Of a DNA stretch of 64,000 nt, positions 10,440-21,705 are shown piece after piece (positions within the stretch are counted from its first letter, which is position 1; each line of letters begins with the position of its first letter). The notes under the pieces are model-generated. The model had not been told where the DNA came from. It saw nothing but the letters and a program-made list of their open reading frames with translations, and did no database searches. The translations under genes and the position numbers were made by a program. The stretch is from Pseudoips prasinana (lineage: Eukaryota; Arthropoda; Insecta; Lepidoptera; Nolidae). Location: contig OX621242.1 of assembly GCA_951640165.1 (NCBI GenBank), positions 29,880,001-29,944,000 on the forward strand, given 5' to 3'.

Positions 10440-11785
10440 CAGGATTATACTATAACTAGCGCTGGACTTTGACGACAAGTACAAGTTAATACCCAAGTGC
10501 TGAATAAATTGCATTATTTCAATATAGATTGTAATAGAATTAAAGATAATACAAAGAATAAAGATAATGTCTCGAGCTGAATAAAGTAGGGGAATTACAT
10601 AAATTAATAAAGACATGTTAAAAATAACTTCAGTCAATAAAATATATTTACTATAGCATATCCAGAACTATTTCATTATTCTATAATCCCTTTGAATGCC
10701 GGTATTATACGTCTCGCTCACTATAGCCGGCGAGTATTACAGTACATTTACCAGCTTTATCATAAATTTGATCGATGGGGTTAGTTCAAAATATACTGGA
10801 GTCATATTTCAGAAAACTGAGCTGTATGAAAATGGTATGTTTGTAATAATTTTGAAACTCGAAGGCATTCCGGTATCAATAAGAGATGTAATATCTTAAG
10901 GAGCTTAATATGCCTATATGAAACTGAAAGACCTGGCCATCAACATGAAACATACAGAAAAAGATTAACTTCCTTCCGTCCATCTTAAAATACCGACTGA
11001 TGCCTTTTGTAAAAAGAAAAATTAATTTCAATAATGGTTTTCTTTAATTATTTCAGTTTCATGGCTTTCTTATTTCCTCCACTTCTTATGTTTAACCTTG
11101 TACCTATAAATAAAATTCATTTGCCCCTAGCTTCGCACATACGATCCTCATTCAATTGGCAGGACACTGCAAGAATCAAGGAAAATTTTGCTAAATCCAA
11201 AAGATACTGTTATGGCTCTGTTTTTTTATTATTGTTTTTTACAATACTAAAAAAAACAGAGCCGGCTATAGCCAGGTGTCCTCTACAGTAAGTGAACGAA
11301 CGCCGGAGCTGGAACGAAGCACCGAGGTGGGCAACCACTATATAGAAGGCTTACCGCTTAACCTTAACCAGGCCCAGTTCTCATTTTTTTTAAACTGTAT
11401 TTCGGTCGCCATTCTCATCATTACAAAATCAGTTAGGCATCATAGAAGCGCTTGTAAAACCAACGTTATAATAACCTAAATTCTACTCCCACAACTATCA
11501 AAACCAGTCATAATATTAATGTACCCTATTAGGAACAAACCGTTCGCGGATCGAGTTTGAGCCATCGGCCATTGTAATGGTACATGGTTTTTTGCTTCAA
11601 GTCTACATTGCACATCTGTAGCCACACGTGATGAAAAAAAAGGTCAAACTTTTTGTAAGTTGTATGGTATATTAATTATTTAGTTGTCAGCTGTCGGACT
11701 GACATTTATGGAGTTTGTTTCTAAGAATAGAGAGAGGAAGATAGACCTCGGTAGTTCAACTAGGGTGGATTGAATGTAACAATCA
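10440..11785. other. No gene seen; contains a short hairpin
   Basis: Arms GGCTCTGTTTTTTT (11214-11227) and its complement (11250-11263) form a hairpin with a 22-nt loop. The words CTATAGCCGGC (10722) and CCGGCTATAGCC (11262) suggest a decayed inverted-repeat element spanning part of this stretch. Short open frames here have no recognisable domain. Confidence 0.45.
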
Positions 11786-11787
11786 CA

Positions 11788-11960
11788 CTCATATTATAAA
11801 GGCGAAAGTTTGTGAGTGTGTATGTTTGTTACTTCTTCGCATCTATACGGCTGGAGCGATTTTTATCAAATTTGTTATGGAGTTAGCTGACCACCTGGAT
11901 TAACACATAGGCTATAATTTATAAAGTTTAACACGGATAAAACCGCGGAGCGCATCTAGT
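11788..11960 (+). mobile_element. T-family repeat (LINE 3'-end-like)
   Basis: Shows the family landmarks in order: ATTATAAAGGCGAAAGTTTG, GTATGTTTGTTACTTCTTCG, GATTAACACATAGGCTATAA, and a degenerate ACCGCGGAGCGCATCTAGT end. Probably a non-autonomous piece of a LINE, possibly RTE; class not proven here. Confidence 0.75.
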
Positions 11961-12735
11961 GGTCTAAATTTACAATGCTATCTTCCCTGCTCACGCAACA
12001 AAACAGGAAAATCAGCAATACATACGATAAGAAAAGTTCTAACTCTTTAACTTATCTGCGCCTAAACCAATTTCTTAGAGATTGAAATATTAAATTTTCC
12101 ACAGAGATCCTTTTTATGATGTAGACAAGGAATACGGATTTTGTGAAATCCTCGCAAAATGATAAATAACATGACAAAATAGGAAGCACAAGTTCTACTA
12201 GTCTTGAAATTGCCCACGATTCTTTGCACTATCAAAAACGGTAATTTTAATATTCTTGCATTTCTTTCTAACATAATGCTAATGAAATGGAGAGAACTAC
12301 TATAGTTGTGGCAATATTATGGAATACCAACTAAAATAATTTGAATATAATTGTGTTTCCTTCTAGCATAGTTCTCATGAAAAGGATAGTGCCTCATACA
12401 TATATCGATATCGTGTTGTTGCGAAATAATTAGGGAAAATAAGCGGCACGTTAAACCTGTCGACTGCGCCGACGCGTATTCTTAGCAGCTTTAGCACCTT
12501 GATAGTTCTATGTATGCCCTGTTCTTCTTATACAAGCTATATTATAAAGAGATTTGACATTGAGAAATAGTTTAGTCGCGTAAAATACACAATCGCCTGC
12601 ATTACGCATTTATTTTGGCGATACAAGATAAAGATAAGAATAACTAATAATTTAGCAGCTTTATTTCTAAAACTCCGAACTGTTACCCGCCTCTTCATCT
12701 GCGTAAATGCAAATAAATATCTTAACACAACTAAC

Positions 12736-12957
12736 AAACTGTCATCTGATCCTAAGCTAGGCAGAGCCTGTTCTATGGCAACTAGAGAACTGCATACTTA
12801 TATATTTCCAAATACATATACATTATAGATAAATTACAGCCCGGATACAGCACTAATAATCGTGCTCATCGCACAAAGATTTGTCCTTGGTGGGAATCGA
12901 AGCCTCCTCTAGTTCAGCAGTTAGGTTCACTAACCACGAGACCAATAGGCCATTCTA
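12736..12957 (-). mobile_element. S1-family SINE
   Basis: Reverse-oriented S1 copy: CTGTCATCTGATCC and GCAGAGCCTG at the left (3' end of the SINE), and a B-box-like GGGAATCGAAGCC and ACTAACCACGAGACCAATAG at the right (tRNA head). Confidence 0.82.
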
Positions 12958-13326
12958 ACTATTACTTAAATTCCGCGTAAAAACTTTAGCTTGACCCGCG
13001 TAAAAATATACCAAACCCAACATCACCAAGCATGAAAAATAAAAAAAAATATGTTGATCCCATCGCCACCGAACTTTACAGGATATGAAGATTGTCCGAA
13101 AAACAAAATTCGTACAAAATGATTCAGCTGATTCTTAATATATACTTAATTTAGACTGTATTTTTATTTTGATCTGCTACAAGTTGTTTAGTTTCACAGG
13201 CAAATTAAACTCCATAACTTATGTCCACTACTTACGTTACATCTTGTATATATCTATATATATACTTTAGGTCCTATTGCTACGGTCATGCCATTGTAAA
13301 GGCAGATGGCATTGTTTAACTAGAGA

Positions 13327-13447
13327 CACACGGCTACATATCAAGCTATACATTTCCAGTATAAGCTAATCCCGTGTTGCATAGGATTTCCATACAATGA
13401 GAGGTCAGCTTATATTGGATATGTTTAGCTTGATATGTAGCCGTGTG
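13327..13447. mobile_element. 121-bp MITE with perfect 22-bp terminal inverted repeats
   Basis: Both ends begin CACACGGCTACATATCAAGC and are perfect reverse complements over 22 bp. The interior continues with imperfect complementarity (AGTATAAGCTAAT versus GTCAGCTTATATT). It shares TTTCCATACAATGAGAGGTC with 3900-3960. No coding potential. Confidence 0.85.
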
Positions 13448-13844
13448 TACGAGTAAACTGTGCCGCTTAACCTAACATTACGAATATGGTCTCCAAAATA
13501 TTAAATGGTCGTGCTCCGCGAGATTTTATTAGTATTTAGCGTAAATACCGTATAAAATATTAATTTTCAGTCGACATTGGCACTATCTCGCGTGAATATT
13601 GTGGCTTACAATTAATTTAAATTAGAATTATCATTCCCTGAGGCGCTGTCACGGTTGAGTATAATAATTATACCTATACAAGTTACTTGTTGCGCTACAC
13701 CTGAATTAAATCCATAATCATATAAAATAACGTACCGAGTAACACGGACACTTCAATTTTGTAGAATCTCACGATCTTTTCTTCTAGTCGTAATCTGGTT
13801 GTAGAAGGTCCAAGATAAATGTAGTTTGGAATATTCGAATTTGA

Positions 13845-14165
13845 TTGCACGTGTGGCGCAGCAATAAAAACTGAGTTGCCTCACTATTGCGTGTCCCGGG
13901 TTCGAATCCCGCACAGGACAACTATTTGTGTGAACTAGTAAAATTTTAGTTTGAGAATATTATTCGCAATGCAAAGCGTAAATCTAATCTAAAAAATGGC
14001 AAATCATAAATTTAACTTCCGGCGTGTATCGAACCAGCACCCTCTACCAATCCGGGGTAGCCCAATAAGTAGTTGTTCTGAATCTGGGTATTCTTTGTTT
14101 TCGCCAATTATAGTATGTTTGTAAAGTACTCCACGACTCAGGGATTTCGTTTCAGAAACGAGGCC
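13845..14165 (+). mobile_element. S3-family SINE, interrupted
   Basis: Head TGCACGTGTGGCGCAG, B-box GGGTTCGAATCCC and ACAACTATTTGTGTGAAC end near 13940. About 110 bp of unrelated sequence follows, then the S3 body resumes with AGTTGTTCTGAATCTGGGT and GTAAAGTACTCC to about 14165. Confidence 0.7.
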
Positions 14166-14885
14166 GATGACTTTAAATAAATAACGACCCTTAAAATGAG
14201 ACTACACTGTAATGGAAAATATAACATCATCCGTTCTGTTTGGATACGTGCACCCTTATTACTTATCGAATTTGCTGTCGACAAGCGATTAACACACGAA
14301 TTTCGACATCTCTCTCCTTCTACAAGATACGAAATAACACCCCACCGAGTTTAGTTACTGTTATCTGTGACCCGGATTCTTCGACTTGGGTTGAGATATT
14401 AGGGTAACTAGTATCACGTCTGAGAAGTTTATTGGGCCCAATATAACCAGGATTATCCCAAAGATAGTATCTTACAGAAGACCTGACGTGGACAAATTGG
14501 GTAACTACAACAAATGTTGTCGTTGATATTAATTTACCCTACGGAGGCTATCTTTAGACTGCACGGTAGTGGCACAGTTGTTAAGGTACTTCCTCTTTGC
14601 AGAGCTAGCATGGCGACGAAACCTCATGATTTCCTCGTTAGATCACTTCAATCACAGAAAAACATATGACAGGAGAATGGTGATTGTTCAGACGCTGTAG
14701 AGAGACACTATGATCTATGTCGTCATGAAGTGGTTGCTTAACAGAGAACACTCATTTTACCCCTGACAACTTACAGAATTCCCCAATGTACGTAATATGA
14801 TCTTATTCGTTTATTTCTCTTAGGATATCAATTATAAAACTTGCCACAGCACGAGTCAGGCTCGCTGACGAAGGGTAAACAACAT

Positions 14886-15118
14886 AAAAACAGGTCAAGT
14901 GCGAGTCGCACTCGCGCACGAATGGTTCCGTACCATTATCTATAAAAACGAGCAAAAAAATTCACGTTTGTTGTATGGGAGCCCCCTTAAATATTTATTA
15001 ACTTTGTTGTTATAACGGCAACAGAAATACATCATCTGTGAAAATTTCAACCGTCTACTATCACAGTTCATGAGGTACAGCCTGGTGACAGACGGACAGA
15101 CAGACTGACAGAACGTAT
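14886..15118 (+). mobile_element. G-family repeat
   Basis: Starts AACAGGTCAAGTGCGAGTCG and proceeds through GGTTCCGTACCATTATC, TGTATGGGAGCCCCCTTAAA and GTACAGCCTGGTGACAGACG. The 40 bp before it (14840-14880) is a second partial copy of the head. A minus-strand copy lies at 20866-21103. Confidence 0.8.
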
Positions 15119-15119
15119 A

Positions 15120-16025
15120 TATTTTGTAATTTAAATGAATAATTTTTTCTTATTGAAAACTTCAAACGACCTTTTAAGGCTCATGAGATACAGCCAGCCG
15201 ACGGATGGATGGACGGTCAGCGAAGGCTTAATATTATAGTTACGAATCTCAAAATTGCAGGAAAGGATCATTGCGCGAGATGCTGGGTTGCCCAGGTACT
15301 TATAACTTGTCAGTGTTATGAATAACAATGATACATTTAACTTTGTCATTGAATTACTTACTTCCGTGACAAGGCATGGTGAAAGATTAAATTTGTCAAA
15401 CAAGGCTAAAGAATAGGAGGTTAAACAACATAATTAACAAAATTACGTTACTTACGAATCCGGCCTCAACAAAGCGGGCCTATTAAAATTCTGCGACATG
15501 TACCAACAACGTATGTTACATATAAATGGGATGCTATGAACATGAAGTATAGTTAAAATATATAATAAATACGCAAGTAGACTATACTAAGTACACGTCC
15601 GGTCTAGAGGACCTCCAAAATTATTCCAGGGCTAAAGAAAATACGGTCGGCGACCCCGTCTGGAATAGAGTTGCTAGCAAGTCCCTTAGCTGCGATTATG
15701 CCATCAAATGCAGATCCAATTATTAAAGTATTGTGTTAACAGGAGTGAAACCGACGGGAATCGCATGGACGCCACACCCTTGCTCATTTTTATCTATGCG
15801 CCAGCGTTTCGCGTGTTTGACCACCGCACATGAGCACTTGAGTGACTCAATGAAAGTGAGCAATTAATTCTCTAGGGTCACTCGAATAGTTGAGTGAGCC
15901 CTAGATACACGTCGAGTGCTTTGTGTTTTGTTATGTTTGCAATGAATTCTCGTGTATGTGTAGTAAATAATTAAACAGTATAGTAGTATCTATTTGTAGC
16001 TTTGATTCTGATTACAATTAACCTA
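15120..16025. other. No gene seen; GC-richer stretch with short hairpin
   Basis: 15600-15920 is GC-richer and looks single-copy. It contains CTAGGGTCACTC ... GAGTGAGCCCTAG near 15872-15903, a 12-13-bp stem with one bulge. No exon or repeat assignment possible. Confidence 0.4.
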
Positions 16026-16029
16026 ATGT

Positions 16030-16170
16030 ACATGTCTGGCGTCCTTTGTCCGGGTGTAATTATCTATATAAGTACATATTAAAAAAATAGTAGGTTATGT
16101 AGTGTATCAGTTATCTGATTTTCATAGTATGAGCTTCATTTGGGATCAGGCCGTGTGAATAATGTCCCTG
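16030..16170 (+). mobile_element. S1-family SINE, 5'-truncated
   Basis: Lacks the tRNA head. Contains GTCCGGGTGTAATTATCTAT, TATGTAGTGTATCAGTTATC and the 3' end CATTTGGGATCAGGCCGTGT, closely following the 10196 copy. Confidence 0.78.
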
Positions 16171-16991
16171 CATATATTGTTATTATTTATATCCTTATAG
16201 GAATTGTTTAAACTATATAAGAAAGAGTCTCGGTATAAAAAAGAATTAGCAAAATCGATTCTGTAAACAAGGGAGACGTCGGGTAACATACTTGTTGACA
16301 TATATAATTAAATATATAACTAAAGCAATAAAAAAAATTGGAGTTAGTTGTACTTTTTAGATATAATTTATATTGGCCGACTGATATTTTCAAAGTTGCA
16401 TATGGAAGATCATATATAGACAACACATTCAATAGTTTGGAAGGTGTTGGATCTTTCACATATAACTGTGAATATATCATTCGGTCATGTTTCTAAAGAA
16501 CAAAGCCGATGGATAACATCTACATCCCCCGGAAGGGTGTTAAGCAAGGGCATCCTTAATTTTATCTGCCACTGTGTATCGTTCGTAGCTTAACGCAAAG
16601 CGCGTACCCCGGATTTGCAAAGGGTGCTGGTTCGTGATGCACCTGAAGATTACATTTATGATTCCACATTTTTGTGATAGATTTACGATTAAAATTACGA
16701 ATAATAGTATACATTAAAAGTTACATTATTTTCTTTTTGTTTTAATGTGTCTAAACATTGTCATCAAATAATCATCAGTTATTGCTGCTGTCGTACGTCG
16801 ACGAAAGTTTTACTTTAAGAAAAGATTATTGTAGTATTTATTATTTTACGTAATAAGAACAAAAGCGGAAGTTACAACGTGTGATATTATTATTCTGGAG
16901 CCCTCGCGTTGTCAAACAACCGGCGAGTGTAACAATACTGTCCACTCAAGCCTCTATAGTCATCATGTAACCATCTTTCAGCGATTTCAAT

Positions 16992-17347
16992 AATGAACGT
17001 CCTCCTAGCTGAATTTCGGCGACGGCGGCCAGTCTCAATGGAGACTAGCCATTGGCACGGGACATATTATAGTGCACAAGTGTATGCGCAAACACAGAGG
17101 TACTTTCTATTCCATCACTCTCATGATCCGATGAGACGACTAGCGACACGACCGGAAAGAGGACCGATGGCTTTACGTGCTATCCGAGGCACGGGGGTAT
17201 AATACCGCCAACTCCCAGACTTTGGGCTGATATTAAGTAATTTTTCTTTTTACAGAAAAATTCCAGTCGCTTTTGGGCCGACCCAGGATTTGAACCTAGG
17301 ACCTCGTTATCTGCGGTTGAACACGCTACCACTTGACCAACGAGGCA
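16992..17347 (-). mobile_element. S2-family tRNA-derived SINE, near full length
   Basis: The tRNA head is at the right end: on the minus strand GGTCAAGTGGTAGCGTGTTC is followed by a B-box-like AGGTTCAAATCC. The body contains CGGCTTTTACAG-like spacer, GCGGTATTATACCCCC and the distal block CCATTGAGACTGGCCGCC. It lies only 64 bp from kuz exon 17411-17591, inside the downstream intron and on the gene's own strand. Full-length relative at 60556-60898. Confidence 0.85.
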
Positions 17348-17410
17348 GTATACTACTAACAATCTTAATCTGCAGATCCTGTGCTACTGAGTATATAAAA
17401 ATTTAAGTAC

Positions 17411-17591
17411 CTTGGCGAGTCATCTCGCAAACTGTTGGGATGTGGTGGTGGCGACCCATGTGGTTGGTGAGTATGACTTGGCGTTGGACTCGGAGGCGGT
17501 GACGACGGTGGTTCTTCATCAACCCCCGAGTTTTGGATACGTTCCATCCATTGCACTACCTCATCGGTGATGCCGCATCCACCTTCGTGAC
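17411..17591 (-). CDS. kuz: kuzbanian/ADAM10 prodomain exon with the cysteine-switch residue
   Basis: 181-nt internal exon, the most 3' found. The acceptor TTGCTTCCAG precedes 17591 and the donor AAG|GTACTT follows 17411. It enters completing a Gly codon begun in the exon at 33589-33780 and leaves with two bases of the next codon. It encodes HEGGCGITDEVVQWMERIQN, aligning with the ADAM10 segment around the prodomain Cys (GGCADHSVFERM in human), then an acidic and Pro/Ser/His-rich linker (EEPPSSPPPSPTPS...HPNSLRDDSP) not expected to be conserved. In ADAM10/Kuzbanian this Cys coordinates the catalytic zinc in the latent enzyme, a membrane sheddase that cleaves Notch and other receptors. The furin site and protease domain should be encoded by following exons, not seen here. 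Confidence 0.93.
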
Positions 17592-18539
17592 CTGGAAGCA
17601 AATATAAATCTGTAAATAAATTCTAACAAAACATAAATTAAAACCCACATAGTTAAGAACACTCCCGAATAATTCACCTTTCAAACAAAATCAAAATCGG
17701 TTCCTCCGTTCGGGAGCTACTATGCCATACACATGAAACTTATAACACGCCATCATTTTTGCGTTGGGGATTACAACGGCAGTATATAGATTTCGGTCCC
17801 TTCGAATTGGACGTTCTTTAACGGTCTAGGTCCATGGCAAGATGTCTAAATATTTCGTATATAGCCCAGACCAGAACTGTGTCACTCTGAACTTTCGATG
17901 CGACCCCAAAAGTACACCGAAGAAAGCGGCTTGAGTGGGTATCATAATTATATTATAATACCTCACACATATTACTTAAAGGTGGTTCTAAACATTGACT
18001 ACAGCAATATGGACGTTGGGTGCGGCATCACATTTGATTAAGTATCGTGAAGAAATAGTAATCAAAACTAGAACAACAAAGTTGGCCTGCTATGGTAAAA
18101 TAATAGCTAGGTGGCGCATTTACCTATTAAAAACATTTTATGCTTTTGTTACTAGTAGTTTTATAATATTACGGAGGTACCGTCAAGGTATGTGTCTCGA
18201 AAAGACCTCTCGATCTCAATAGACACCAACAAAAATGTAAAGCATTTAAAATAATTCCTCTCACATAATACACATACATTACCGAAACAGACATGCCAGT
18301 TTGTTCTAAGCCAAATTTATGGCTGTAAAACCGTCTTAGCACGCCGCACATTTAATATAGTTTTCTGAATAAATAGTTCCTGGCTAAATTGTAACATGGA
18401 TACTACGCGACGGCATAAAGGCAATATTACGGATGTAAAAATTTACATTTACAATACTTTATTTTATTCTAATTTCAAATTTAAAACTCATTTATTCCGT
18501 AAAAATGTTACATTTAGGTATATGGAATCGTCATTTTTT

Positions 18540-18733
18540 ATTCACCCCACCGTGCATACATGACGTGGCAGCTACTGAGAAACACTGCCAGAAAGCTCAG
18601 TAGGAATCCTTTTTTAAAATAAAATATACTTAAGATTACACCCTACCGTGCTGTGCATGACGTGGAAGCTTTAGAAACACTGCCAGAAAACTCAGTAGGA
18701 ATCCTTTTTTAAAATAAAATATACTTAAGATTA
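18540..18733. repeat. Tandem duplication, period about 95 bp
   Basis: Two adjacent copies share GACGTGG, AACACTGCCAGAAA, TCAGTAGGAATCC and AAAATAAAATATACTTAAGA. TAGGAATCC occurs at 18601 and again at 18696. The first half of each unit is more diverged (CACCCCACCGTGC versus ACACCCTACCGTGC). Confidence 0.85.
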
Positions 18734-18929
18734 ATTACAATTATATGTGTTGATTCAGAACAACCCAATCCTGAGCACTTTTGTCACTTAAATAATCGGA
18801 AATTTTGTAATATGAAATATTTTAAACTTATTCGTAGACAATTCTCTAATATAATTGGGAAGTTTGTTATAGAATCTTATACATTGCCCCATAAGGGGGT
18901 TACATATTTTGTGGAGATTTACCATTCTT

Positions 18930-19100
18930 TATAATGAGTGTTATTCAAGCCACCCAGAAAGCCTCCTCTAACATAACAACTGTTGTCTAACGACTAGACG
19001 CTCAGAAATGATAACACATAGGCGGTCACCTCGCTATGGAGAGACTACTTGTCCTGGTGTTTAACCTCACCAGTCTGTAAGTACTGGTGAGAGCAACAGG
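18930..19100 (+). mobile_element. D-family dispersed repeat, partial
   Basis: Contains GTTATTCAAGCCACCCAG, ACAACTGTTGTCTAACGACT, GACGCTCAGAAAT and ACTGGTGAGAGCA, in the same order as the fuller copies at 35655-35905 and 59586-59805. Class unknown. Confidence 0.65.
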
Positions 19101-19190
19101 CTATGATTACTTTACTAAAGAGAGCCAACAGAAACGTATATGGAACGCAATGGTGCGATTTATCGACATTATAATTACTATAATTATTTG

Positions 19191-19573
19191 TACTAGATGT
19201 GCCCGTGGTTTTATTAAACTTTATAAATTATAGCCTATGTGTTATTCGGATATGTAAGCTATATTACTACAAAGCTTCATGAAAATCCGTCCGGTAGTTT
19301 TTGCGGGAAAAAGTAACAAACATACACACAGGGTCCAGTTGAAAATCAGTGCCACGCCCCTGGGTTGGCTAATGCTGAACTGGATACCTACTTGCTGCAA
19401 TTGACAGACACATGCACCCACATGAATATTAACTATTTTTTTTTATTTTTTTTTTTTTATATTGGCAGACGTATATGTATTTGTGTGTAAAGTGTGTCTT
19501 TCAATGTTAGCAATAAATTTTCTTTTCTTTTCTTTCTTTCACACTCACAACATTTCGCCTTTATAATTTTAGT
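19191..19573 (-). mobile_element. T-family repeat split by a retroelement 3' end
   Basis: The T copy runs 19191-19330 (GTGCCCGTGG, TAGCCTATGTGTTATTCG, AAGTAACAAACATACACA) and resumes at 19541-19573 (ACACTCACAACATTTCGCC). The intervening 19331-19540 is unrelated, GC-richer at first, and ends AATAAATTTTCTTTTC with a (TTTTC)n/(TTTC)n tail, as a LINE or SINE 3' end would. ACACA-like sequence repeats on both sides as a possible short target duplication. Confidence 0.75.
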
Positions 19574-20029
19574 GTGATTGTATTGTAAGCTGTAATATCC
19601 AATCTAAGAAGTGACTTCGACAAAATAATATATTTAAATAAACTGAAAAAGGCAGTAATGATCTTATTACACCTACAGGGTTACTTGTAAAACACCAACA
19701 ACCTCGCAGGACTAGATAGCTATCACCATAAGCAACAACTTTTGTTCTACGAGTTCGGACATAAATCAACACTATAAAAATGACTTAACACGGACGTCTA
19801 GTGAATAGAAAAATGGGTCAAGTTCAAAGGCGCTAGCGCTACACCCTTTCCCCGCGCCATCGCAATGGTACATTTACGTAATCGTCGAGTAGCTCGTTGT
19901 GTTACATAAACATTTAAGCTGGAAATTAAATTAATACTTATTTTTGTATGAAAATAAAATCTAACAAATTACCAAAATATTTAGTCCGGCGAGGTCGTTG
20001 GTGTTTTACAAGTAACCTTGTATATGTGT

Positions 20030-20150
20030 GTGTATTGGATACCATATCGAACTTAAGATTACGGACGTACCTTACTAAAGAGACGTAACTGCGAACTTAC
20101 GTGTCTTGCATGCGACGACGCGATTTATCGACATTATAATCCACAAACGT
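20030..20150. repeat. Dispersed repeat X, copy 1
   Basis: TGTATTGGATAC, ACTAAAGAGACGTAACT, ACGTGTCTTGCATGC and ATTTATCGACATTATAAT recur in the same order at 20555-20670, and in part near 19120-19190. Together with the second copy it brackets the SINE fold-back at 20331-20522. Confidence 0.6.
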
Positions 20151-20195
20151 TTGAAATTAAATAATAAATGCTTTGCTAAACATATAACGATTGTT

Positions 20196-20405
20196 CTGTG
20201 GTTTATTGCTTAATGACCCTAACTGCTAAGTCAGCATTCGTGAGTTCGATCCCCAGCCAGGACAAATCTTCGTGCAATTTGTCAATAATATGTATGTATG
20301 TCTTTAGAAATATATAAGTATATTTATAAGTTATGATTGTTGCTATAGTACGGGCTCTACCTAGTTTGGGATCAGACGGCAGCATGTCAGTAATAAAAAA
20401 TACCT
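20196..20405 (+). mobile_element. S1-family SINE
   Basis: The B-box-like GAGTTCGATCCCCAG and GGACAAATCTTCGTGC head is followed by the S1 body and the 3' block CTACCTAGTTTGGGATCAGA. Its 3' half forms the left arm of the fold-back structure listed next. Confidence 0.78.
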
Positions 20406-20522
20406 TTTTACTCATCTAACATGAAGGGCTTATGTTAGATGAGTAAAAAGGTTTTTTCATTACTGACATGCTGCCGTCTGATCCCAAACTAGGTAGAGCC
20501 TGTACTATAGCAACAATCATAA
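20331..20522. repeat. Long fold-back of two S1 SINE 3' ends (about 91-bp arms, 9-nt loop)
   Basis: 20331-20422 and 20432-20522 are near-perfect reverse complements: CTCATCTAACAT faces ATGTTAGATGAG across GAAGGGCTT. The outer parts are S1 3' ends (CTAGTTTGGGATCAGACGGC and its complement). A few mismatches occur in the A/T-run and near GTACGGGCTC/GAGCCTGTAC. Confidence 0.93.
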
Positions 20523-20554
20523 CTGATGGCAGACATGATTTTACTGCCTATGCA

Positions 20555-20670
20555 AGTATGTATCGGATACTACGGCAAACAGAATATTACGGAGGCACCT
20601 AAAGACACGTAACTAGTAATGTACGTGTCTTGCATGCAATGAAGAGAATTATCGACATTATAATGCACAA
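20555..20670. repeat. Dispersed repeat X, copy 2
   Basis: TGTATCGGATAC, AGACACGTAACT, ACGTGTCTTGCATGC and ATTATCGACATTATAATGCA match copy 1 at 20030-20150 in the same orientation. Confidence 0.6.
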
Positions 20671-20865
20671 TAGGGGTGCGGATTAAGTTATTTTTATTCG
20701 TCAAAATAAAGACTGAGTATAAATAGGGCGTAACAGTAAAAACATAATTCAAATTACATTACATTTAACGATGTTATGAGTATTTAAAATCATGTTAGTT
20801 AAAGGACTAGTTTTAAATGGTTCTGTACCTAACGGGTAAAACGGGACTCTATTACTAAGACTGCG

Positions 20866-21103
20866 CTGTCTCTCCGTCTGTCACCAGGCTGTATCTCATG
20901 AACCGTCATAGGTAGACAGTTGAAATTTTCACAGATGATGTATTTCTGTTGCCGCTATAACAACAAATACTAAAAATCTAAATAAATAAATATTTAAGGG
21001 GGCTCCCGTACAACAATCGTTAATTTGATTGCTCCTTTTAATAGATAAAAGTACGGAACCCTTCGTGCGCGAGTCGGATTCGCACTTATCCGGTTTATTA
21101 TTT
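20866..21103 (-). mobile_element. G-family repeat
   Basis: Reverse copy: CTGTCACCAGGCTGTATCTC, GAAATTTTCACAGATGATGT, GGGGGCTCCCGTACAACAAT, and the terminal block GAACCCTTCGTGCGCGAGTC. Mirrors 14886-15118. Confidence 0.82.
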
Positions 21104-21705
21104 TTTTGAATTATTGAAATAGTACACATTTACATTATTGACAGTTTTGCCAAACTGTATAGCAGTTTGTCGCCAACTTTCTCGCTCTATTTACATGTTC
21201 ATTACTTAATTGTTCTTCAGTTCAGTTTCTAATGTTACAGCAAGGAAGTATACGAGATAGAATAGAAAATAGAAAGATGGTAGGTACTAATTAGATTATA
21301 CCTGCAATACAAAGTAAAGGAAGAAATAAAAAAAATGTTATACTCACATTGTGACGTTACATGTGGTCATATAGATTTGTCATACTAACAGTCATTTGCG
21401 TAAAAGGGACGGAGCGTCCCCACTTACTTAAAATGCTTATATCTAAAAACCAGCCGTTTTTTGTTATCCCATTTTTTATTAATTTTGCTTTCTTTTGAAA
21501 ATTCAATTCAGTGCTATCCCCTATAAAATGCATCACATCATTATTCTTGTACGGGACGTTCATCTATTTTAAGTACTTTGTGCTACATTTTTACTCAGTT
21601 TCTATATTGCCCTGTATGTACGAGATTCTGGAAAAGTTTATTAACCCTCAAAATACACAATATTTAGAGTAAAATACCTGCTTTCTTCAGTTAAGTTTGG
21701 ATTTT

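Larger units (their letters stand above)
1..17410 (-). other. kuz: kuz downstream intron (or intron plus flank), incomplete
   Basis: Everything below the donor at 17410/17411 is at least the start of the next kuz intron. I looked on the minus strand for the next expected sequences (the furin-type site, the conserved start of the catalytic domain, and the zinc site HExGHxxGxxHD) and found none. Either the intron runs beyond the window start or a short diverged exon was missed. Confidence 0.55.
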
